A stretch of DNA of 64,000 bases from Acetobacter oryzifermentans (GTDB lineage Bacteria; Pseudomonadota; Alphaproteobacteria; Acetobacterales; Acetobacteraceae). Within the stretch, counting starts at the first letter, position 1. Each line of letters opens with the position of its first letter. The stretch covers positions 1,698,501 through 1,762,500 of the forward strand of contig NZ_CP011120.1 of NCBI RefSeq assembly GCF_001628715.1, read 5' to 3'. Of this stretch, positions 58,150 to 64,000 are shown in pieces. Under the pieces are notes generated by a model that saw nothing but the letters and a program-made list of their open reading frames with translations, did no database searches and was not told the DNA's origin. Both the position numbers and the translations under genes were made by a program.

Positions 58150-59370
58150 ATGATTCGGCAGAGGTTATTACAAGACAAGGTGCTTTGCATTTTCTGTGAT
58201 AATGAAGTGGGCACTCGCACTAAACCTGAACATATTCTGCTCGACGCGTTAGGTGGGCGAATGACGACCAAATGGGCTGATTGCAATCACTGCAATCAAT
58301 CCTTCGGTGGGACGATCGACAAGGTTCTGCCTGAGCAGTTACGCATGCTCCGCAACATGTTCCAGATGAAAAGCGGGAGCGGTCAACCTCCACCCGGTCT
58401 GTCGAAAATCCTCTCATCGACCGGAACGATCACTCTCGATTCTCGTGGTAGACCCAAGCGCGTTGGGGGTAAACCATTCACTATCACACCACTGGGCAAC
58501 GAGCGCTATGATGTCAGTTTCAGCGTCGATAGCATGGAGGAATTTAGGAAATATGTTGCTCATGCTGCAGCGGCTATAGGCGTAACCGAGGATCATTTCT
58601 GGGCCAAAATTGAGGGACAGTACGCTTCCTTTCAGAACGAATATCCCGGCACACTTCACTCTCGGATCCAGTGCGGCGGTGAGGAAGTCGTCCGCTCGAT
58701 GGTAAAATCTAGCCTAGTCTTGCTGGCAACCCGTGTTGGGACGATGCCTTTAAAAGGCGCGGCTTTTGCCCAAGCCCGTGACTTCGTCGTCAAGGGGAGC
58801 GAAGACTTCCTGCAATGCTTCACCGCTGTAGATGCTCGTGATTTTCCTGAATCTGCCTATCAGTATTTTCTGGAAAACCATGGGCCGATGTTCAATCTCA
58901 TTTATGTCAGAAGCGATGATTATGGGCGAACTCTTGCTTATTATCACGCATTTAACATTGCTTCTTGGCAAATGGTGTTGGCTGAGAAAGGTGGGCCAAG
59001 AAATATTGAGATCGGGCTCGCATCCGATCCACTCAATCCGGCACGTTGGGACGGTGATCTGGCCACCAAGGTGTCACTCGATTTCGACTGGCTCAACGCA
59101 CCCGATGGCAGCAGACTCAATGACGTCTCGCTTGCGCGCGTGTCAACAGTTCTCAAGCTCCATCAGGATGTAAGCCGGGAACGAATTATCCAAAATGTCC
59201 TCAATGATGTCCTGGGACACTATTACGATGAAGGTGATATGATCGAGATGGATGAGAAGGGCAGAGCAGCCATAATCGAGATCAGTCAGAAGTTGGTCGC
59301 CGCGTTGATGCAGATTCCTACCAAGGAAAAATTTCTATTGAGACGGTCAAAACAACCTGGAGCAGAATAG
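58150..59370 (+). CDS. HNH-type endonuclease domain protein
   Basis: A 406-residue protein whose N-terminus has an HNH/zinc pattern: LCIFCDNE (Cys 13 and 16), KPEHILLDALGG, then CNHCNQSFG (about residues 45-53). The long C-terminal part has no recognised domain. GGAGC precedes the ATG by about 5-9 nt. It may be a nuclease of a defence system or a mobile element accessory gene; it is flanked by gene scars, not by partners. Confidence 0.72.
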   Translation: MIRQRLLQDKVLCIFCDNEVGTRTKPEHILLDALGGRMTTKWADCNHCNQSFGGTIDKVLPEQLRMLRNMFQMKSGSGQPPPGLSKILSSTGTITLDSRGRPKRVGGKPFTITPLGNERYDVSFSVDSMEEFRKYVAHAAAAIGVTEDHFWAKIEGQYASFQNEYPGTLHSRIQCGGEEVVRSMVKSSLVLLATRVGTMPLKGAAFAQARDFVVKGSEDFLQCFTAVDARDFPESAYQYFLENHGPMFNLIYVRSDDYGRTLAYYHAFNIASWQMVLAEKGGPRNIEIGLASDPLNPARWDGDLATKVSLDFDWLNAPDGSRLNDVSLARVSTVLKLHQDVSRERIIQNVLNDVLGHYYDEGDMIEMDEKGRAAIIEISQKLVAALMQIPTKEKFLLRRSKQPGAE

Positions 59371-59448
59371 TCCTACCTAAGGCCTAATAGAGAGAGGTGG
59401 CTGGTTCAGACGGAATCTGTGTGCCTGTTTCGCATTTTCCGAATAGAT

Positions 59449-59477
59449 AGGCCGCTAAGGGGGGGGGGAAGCGGCCT
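59449..59477. repeat. Hairpin with a G10 tract after the HNH gene
   Basis: AGGCCGCT and AGCGGCCT form an 8-bp stem with a loop containing ten G in a row (59459-59468). It lies about 80 bp after the HNH stop. It may act as a terminator or be a slippage-prone tract. Confidence 0.6.
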
Positions 59478-59648
59478 GTCCGGTTTCGGAAACAGCCTTC
59501 AGGAAGCTGACATCCGTGATATAAGGTTGTGTCACCTAATTCGCGAGCCCTTCCGCGCGCGACGGATTTTTTGATCCGACGTCCGCAGCGTAATTACTCG
59601 TCTCTACCAGTCCGGTTCAGAGCGATGGCAGGCGGCTGGGAAGCCGCG

Positions 59649-60581
59649 TTATCCTCCTCTCCACTCCTTCCTGATCAGGTCCAGACCCTCCTCATATGTC
59701 GTTACGGAAAACTCTGGGAAACGGCGTTTGAATTTTGTTGAGTCGAAAAGATTGTCCTGCTCATAACGGGGCAACAGTTCTCTGATTTCCCGCGCCTGTT
59801 TTGAGAGAATGCCCGCGATGATCAGTGGCCATTTACCTATAACCGAATAGGAAGGCGTGCGGCCGAAAATCCTGTTCGCCATGGTGACGAATGTCTTATA
59901 GGTCGGTCGATCATCACAGCATGGCAGATGCCAGGTCTGGCCATAAGCATCCGGCGTATTACCCAGAGTTGCAAGAGCACGGCTCGCATCAGGCGTCCAA
60001 ATTAGGGTCCGACGTGTGTCGTCACGGACAGGGACCAGTGGCCTTCTGCCTGCTTTCAGCCTGTCAATGATCAGAGCGTTGGTGAAGCTCTGTGTTTTCC
60101 CCGGACCGTAGAATTCCGGTGCGCGGGCGATGAGCACCGGAATGCCTCCCTGTGCCATTTCTTCCAGCACCATGGACGCCATTGCGGCGCGCACCCGTCC
60201 TTTCCGACCAACCGGGGCGAAGCGCGTTTCCTCAGTCTGGATCTGGTTGTTCTGAGGATACATGTACGTATTGTCGAAATAGGCAAAACTGGCCCCCGCC
60301 GTCCGGCACGCTTGCAAGGCGTTCTTCAGCATGACCGGAAACTGCTCTTCCCAGAGCGTGCTGTCAGGGGGAAGGCCGGCTGTGAAATAGACAATCCGGC
60401 TGCCTTTCACCGCCTGCGCCGTCTGCCCTGCATCAAGCAGGTTCGCCGCCATGAGCGTGTCATCGTCATTGACCTTGCGGGGATTGCGGCCCACGAGCCG
60501 CAGGCCGCCTGTATGATGCTGATGCAATGTCCGCGCCAGTTCCGTAGCGATCTGGCCATTTGCGCCCAGAATTGTCTGCAT
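59649..60581 (-). CDS. NAD(P)-binding epimerase/reductase (atypical SDR)
   Basis: The 310-residue protein begins MQTILGANGQIATELARTL, an atypical SDR nucleotide motif (GANGQIA), with RLVGRNP, FTAGLPPDS and later RAPEFYGPGKTQSFTNALI. It is of the NmrA/NAD-dependent epimerase group. Start 60581 is chosen for GGAGG 9 nt upstream; the longer frame includes the promoter. It is divergent from a DJ-1 gene and is preceded by a MerR-type promoter, so it probably takes part in a stress response. Confidence 0.82.
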   Translation of the reverse strand: MQTILGANGQIATELARTLHQHHTGGLRLVGRNPRKVNDDDTLMAANLLDAGQTAQAVKGSRIVYFTAGLPPDSTLWEEQFPVMLKNALQACRTAGASFAYFDNTYMYPQNNQIQTEETRFAPVGRKGRVRAAMASMVLEEMAQGGIPVLIARAPEFYGPGKTQSFTNALIIDRLKAGRRPLVPVRDDTRRTLIWTPDASRALATLGNTPDAYGQTWHLPCCDDRPTYKTFVTMANRIFGRTPSYSVIGKWPLIIAGILSKQAREIRELLPRYEQDNLFDSTKFKRRFPEFSVTTYEEGLDLIRKEWRGG

Positions 60582-60624
60582 GTGGGGCTGCCTCCGTGGT
60601 GCCGAGCAGGTTTGCCCATATAAC

Positions 60625-60653
60625 GCTAACGTTGAAGTTAGGTTGAATGTCAA
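60625..60653 (-). promoter_or_regulatory. MerR-type promoter of the epimerase gene
   Basis: On the minus strand TTGACA and TAGCGT are separated by 19 nt, the long spacer typical of MerR-family promoters. The spacer contains TTCAACCTAACTTCAACG. The site is closely related to the two others in this cluster. Confidence 0.6.
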
Positions 60654-60661
60654 ACGACAGA

Positions 60662-60692
60662 TTGACCTTCAACCGGCCTTGAACGTTACAGA
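60662..60692 (+). promoter_or_regulatory. MerR-type promoter of the DJ-1 gene
   Basis: TTGACC (60662-60667) and TACAGA (60687-60692) with a 19-nt spacer holding the dyad TTCAA-CCGGCC-TTGAA. It points at the DJ-1/PfpI gene starting at 60733. Confidence 0.6.
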
Positions 60693-60732
60693 ATGGCCGT
60701 CCGAGGACCTTGCCGCATGAAAGGGACAAGCC

Positions 60733-61425
60733 ATGAGCCGCCATATCCTGCACGTCGCCACCAATATCTCGCATTTTGACAATCCCGCACATCCGACCGG
60801 ATTGTGGCTGTCGGAACTTACGCATGCCTGGGACGTGTTTGCCGCCAGAGGTTATGAGCAGCGCATTGTCAGCCCCAGGGGGGGCAAGGTTCCACTTGAC
60901 CCGCGTGCGTTGAAATGGCCGATGCGCGATACCTCCTCCAGAGCCTGGCTGGCCGATCCGGCGAAGATGGCCCTCTTATCTGTAACGGCCTGTCCCGCAG
61001 ACATCAATCCGCAGGATTATGATGCGATTTACTTCACCGGCGGTCATGGCGTGATGTGGGACTTTCCGAACAGTGAAGGCCTTCAGGTCATCACACGCGC
61101 AGTGTGGGAAAAGGGTGGCATTGTTTCCGCTGTCTGCCATGGATATTGCGGGCTTCTGAATACCCGGCTTGAAGACGGTTCTTTTTTAGTGTCCGGGCGC
61201 ACAATCACCGGATTTTCGTGGACTGAGGAGAGGCTGGCGGGCGTCTCCGGGGAGATACCCTACAACGCGGAAGCTGAAGTGAAGGCGCGAAAAGCGCTTT
61301 ACGAAAAAGCCCTTCTGCCGTTCATGTCCCATGTCGTGGCGGATGGAAAGCTGGTGACGGGCCAGAACCCCTTTTCCGCCAGAGCGACCGCAGGAAAAGT
61401 CGCGTCGCTTCTGGGAAGGCTTTAA
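60733..61425 (+). CDS. DJ-1/PfpI family protein
   Basis: A 230-residue class I glutamine amidotransferase-like protein: PTGLWLSELTHAWDVFAARG, YDAIYFTGGHGVMWDF and the nucleophile elbow VSAVCHGYCGLL (Cys at about residue 136). Members act as chaperones or glyoxalases (Hsp31-like) against reactive carbonyls. The stop overlaps the end of the convergent merR gene by 4 bp. Control by the nearby MerR protein is inferred. Confidence 0.88.
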   Translation: MSRHILHVATNISHFDNPAHPTGLWLSELTHAWDVFAARGYEQRIVSPRGGKVPLDPRALKWPMRDTSSRAWLADPAKMALLSVTACPADINPQDYDAIYFTGGHGVMWDFPNSEGLQVITRAVWEKGGIVSAVCHGYCGLLNTRLEDGSFLVSGRTITGFSWTEERLAGVSGEIPYNAEAEVKARKALYEKALLPFMSHVVADGKLVTGQNPFSARATAGKVASLLGRL

Positions 61426-61934
61426 GGCGAAACAGCTTTTTTGCTGCGCCCTCTGCTCACGGACAGACGACGATCCGTCCTGTCCAGAAGGCGCACATCG
61501 TTAGGCGTGACGTCCAGATTGTCGGAAGGTCCCGCAAGCACATTCGTCAGGACACGATGGGCGTTAGCCGCGCAGTCCATGTCTTCGGGGCGCGCCTGAA
61601 TGTCCTCCACCAAACGAAGGAGATGCGCCTTGCTCTGGGTCAGACGTGCCTGCAGCGCCTCGATATCCGCAATCTTGCGTGTCAGTGCGTCCATGAGCGC
61701 ATCATGGTCCCAGTGTTGCAGATCAGAGGGTAGCAGGGTGCGGATTTCATCCAGCGTAAATCCGGCCCGTTGCGCCGTTGTGATGAGCCCCAGAAGCAGC
61801 ACGGCCTGTGGTGGGTAGGTACGGTATCCGTTGGAACGACGATCAACCGCTGTCAGCAATCCGATGCGCTCATAGAACCGGATTTTTGACGTCGTAAGAC
61901 CGGTTTTCTGGGCCAGTTCTCCAATCTTCATCAT
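61422..61934 (-). CDS. MerR-family transcriptional regulator
   Basis: A 170-residue MerR protein: MMKIGELAQKTGLTTSKIRFYERIGLL (helix-turn-helix), GYRTYPPQAVLLLGLITTAQRAGFTLDEIRTLL, then a coiled coil. There is no CueR-type metal cysteine pair; Cys in MDCAAN is single. It is divergent from the haloperoxidase gene and likely acts on the three long-spacer promoters. Reactive compounds are a plausible signal given the targets. Confidence 0.88.
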   Translation of the reverse strand: MMKIGELAQKTGLTTSKIRFYERIGLLTAVDRRSNGYRTYPPQAVLLLGLITTAQRAGFTLDEIRTLLPSDLQHWDHDALMDALTRKIADIEALQARLTQSKAHLLRLVEDIQARPEDMDCAANAHRVLTNVLAGPSDNLDVTPNDVRLLDRTDRRLSVSRGRSKKAVSP

Positions 61935-61957
61935 CAGTCTTCTGTTACAAATTCATC

Positions 61958-61988
61958 TTGACGTTGAACTTATGTTCAACGTTAGCGT
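61958..61988 (+). promoter_or_regulatory. MerR-type promoter of the haloperoxidase gene
   Basis: TTGACG (61958-61963) and TAGCGT (61983-61988) with a 19-nt spacer containing the perfect dyad ACGTTGAAC-TTAT-GTTCAACGT. It lies between divergent merR and hydrolase genes. Confidence 0.65.
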
Positions 61989-62026
61989 CTGAGCATTATC
62001 AGTTTTGAATGCTCAGGAGAAGTATC

Positions 62027-62863
62027 ATGTCATTTGTCACGACACTCGACGGTGTAGAGATTTTTTATAAAGACTGGGGACCGAAGGATGCACAGCCTAT
62101 CGTTTTCCATCATGGCTGGCCACTCAGCGCCGATGACTGGGACACGCAGATGCTGTTCTTCCTGAGCAGGGGCTTTCGCGTCATTGCGCATGACCGCCGT
62201 GGTCACGGACGATCTGCGCAGGTGAGCGACGGTCATGACATGGACCATTACGCGGCCGACGCATCGGCAGTTGTGGAACATCTCGACCTGAAAAACGCCA
62301 TTCATGTCGGGCATTCGACAGGGGGCGGACAGGTTGCCCGCTATGTCGCGCAATACGGTCAGCCGCAGGGACGGGTTACCAAAGTCGTGCTCGTCAGTTC
62401 CGTGCCGCCTTTGATGGTCCAAACGGATCGCAGCCCGGAAGGCGCACCGATCCAAGTGCTGGACGGCCTGCGGGCCGGGCTTGCCGCCAACCGCGCGCAG
62501 TTCTTCCTCGATGTCCCGACCGGACCGTTCTACGGCTTCAACCGGCCGGGTGCGGAGATCTCGGAAGGCACGATCCGCAACTGGTGGCGGCAGGGCATGA
62601 TGGGCAGCGCCAAGGCGCATTATGAAGGTATCAAGGGCTTCTCGGAAACAGACCAGACCGAAGATCTGAAGACGATCACGGTGCCGACCCTCGTCCTGCA
62701 GGGCGACGACGACCAGGTGGTTCCCTACAAGAACGCGGCTCTGCTCCAGCATCAGTTGATCGCCGGCAGTGTGCTGAAGATCTACCCCGGCTATCCGCAC
62801 GGCATGCACACGACCCATGCCGACACGATCAACGCCGATATCCTGGCCTTCATCACGGGGTGA
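62027..62863 (+). CDS. Alpha/beta hydrolase, non-haem haloperoxidase type
   Basis: A 278-residue hydrolase: FHHGWPLSADDWD (oxyanion), RVIAHDRRGHGRS, the elbow VGHSTGGGQVARY (Ser about residue 95), LVLQGDDDQVVPY (Asp) and GYPHGMHTTH (His). This is the chloroperoxidase/arylesterase group, which also shows perhydrolase activity. Start 62027 has AGGAG 7 nt upstream; an earlier frame start is not needed. It is controlled by a MerR-type promoter. Confidence 0.9.
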   Translation: MSFVTTLDGVEIFYKDWGPKDAQPIVFHHGWPLSADDWDTQMLFFLSRGFRVIAHDRRGHGRSAQVSDGHDMDHYAADASAVVEHLDLKNAIHVGHSTGGGQVARYVAQYGQPQGRVTKVVLVSSVPPLMVQTDRSPEGAPIQVLDGLRAGLAANRAQFFLDVPTGPFYGFNRPGAEISEGTIRNWWRQGMMGSAKAHYEGIKGFSETDQTEDLKTITVPTLVLQGDDDQVVPYKNAALLQHQLIAGSVLKIYPGYPHGMHTTHADTINADILAFITG

Positions 62864-63086
62864 GGGTCTCCGCCAGATCTTCGAACGTGATCCCCCCGCC
62901 CTGCCACTCCAGTTATGGACAGCAAAAGGGGCAAACTGTCCTGACTCGACAAGGCAAGGTCACACCCTGAAACAGGCGACGGGATACCTCTCTCCACTTT
63001 CACGCATTTGTGAGAACCGACAAAAACGCGCCTGATTACTTTTCCGTTTGTTTCCTATGTGTTTCCTGCGCCACATTTCAGGCAAC

Positions 63087-63114
63087 AAAAAACCCGCCTC
63101 AAGTGGGCGGGTTT
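63087..63114 (-). terminator. Intrinsic terminator of the rRNA operon
   Basis: On the minus strand AAACCCGCC, a 7-nt loop and GGCGGGTTT are followed by more T (TTTTTT in all), directly after tRNA-fMet. A textbook rho-independent terminator. Confidence 0.9.
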
Positions 63115-63139
63115 ACCGTGTGATATCAAGGACTTGAGA

Positions 63140-63216
<77 letters not shown>

Positions 63217-63274
63217 GTTGTGATTGTGTTGAAATTTGTAGGGGTAGTAAGTTTTGGAAGGGTGGATTGGAAGA

Positions 63275-63389
63275 CCTGGCGGCGACCGACTTTCCCGTGG
63301 CTTAAGCCACAGTATCATAGGCGCTGGGGGTTTTCACGGCCGAGTTCGGGATGGGATCGGGTGGATCTCTCCCCGCCATGGCCACCAGG
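63275..63389 (-). rRNA. rrf: 5S ribosomal RNA
   Basis: About 115 nt between 23S and tRNA-fMet. Minus-strand sequence starts CCTGGTGGCCATGGCGGG and contains the conserved CCCGAACTCGGCCGTGAAA; ends CGCCAGG. Boundaries are judged by the closing helix. Confidence 0.92.
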
Positions 63390-63491
63390 TCATCCAGTCC
63401 ACCCTGTAAGGGTGTGTGGAAGACGGTTGGTAGAAGAAGTAGGCGTATATATGGATGATTTCTGTGCACGGGCTGTCCTTTTAAGGGGACA

Positions 63492-64000
<509 letters not shown>

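Noticed and set aside
62030..62818. Long minus-strand frame of 262 codons over the haloperoxidase gene
   Set aside because: It is an antisense shadow; the plus strand has all hydrolase motifs and a ribosome site.

Overview
The window looks like chromosomal DNA of an acetic acid bacterium (Acetobacter or a close relative). The evidence is a cytochrome bd operon (cydDCAB plus a CydX-like gene), an aspartate decarboxylase/antiporter pair, several TonB receptors, IS5- and IS3-type insertion sequences of the kind common in acetobacters, and an rRNA operon ending 23S-5S-tRNA-fMet as in alphaproteobacteria. This assignment is an inference from gene content, not from a database match.

Layout. 0-7 kb: bd quinol oxidase and its ABC exporter, all on the minus strand, ending in two very small membrane proteins. 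7-11.6 kb: iron uptake (PiuC-type dioxygenase, siderophore receptor, Sel1 protein) with Fur-like boxes. 11.8-17.4 kb: outer-membrane channel, periplasmic asparaginase, aspartate 4-decarboxylase and aspartate/alanine antiporter, with an FNR-like site at the head. 18-32 kb: mixed accessory DNA: a repeat-built stress-type protein, two IS5-family elements, an ABC-F ATPase, a second TonB receptor, alcohol dehydrogenase, DHA2 transporter, lipoprotein, Old Yellow Enzyme and several gene scars.

32-43 kb: a truncated cas3 fused to a single type I-E CRISPR repeat; a Rieske oxygenase operon preceded by a cobalamin riboswitch; then MesX/MesD (B12-independent, oxygen-requiring methionine synthase), QueH (B12-independent epoxyqueuosine reductase), MetF and MetR. 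Read together this is a cobalamin-independence island. 42-45 kb: a flavin reductase/SoxR scar, a LysR regulator and a NepI-like exporter.

45.5-57.3 kb: a mobile segment bracketed by two inverted copies of one IS3-family element. Inside are a tyrosine recombinase stub and a compact defence-type cluster: a ribbon-helix-helix regulator, a DNA cytosine methyltransferase, a PD-(D/E)XK-like protein, a DUF4928 protein and a Vsr nuclease in one overlapping operon, divergent from a large Z1-domain helicase. The right IS3 copy is itself split by an IS110/IS1111-type element. Broken SDR, RND pump and aldo/keto reductase genes mark the edges.

57.3-63 kb: an HNH nuclease gene, then a GC-richer stress cluster (NAD(P)-binding reductase, DJ-1/PfpI protein, MerR regulator, haloperoxidase-type hydrolase). 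Its three outward promoters share one MerR-type architecture. 63-64 kb: rRNA operon terminator, tRNA-fMet, 5S and the 3' part of 23S on the minus strand.
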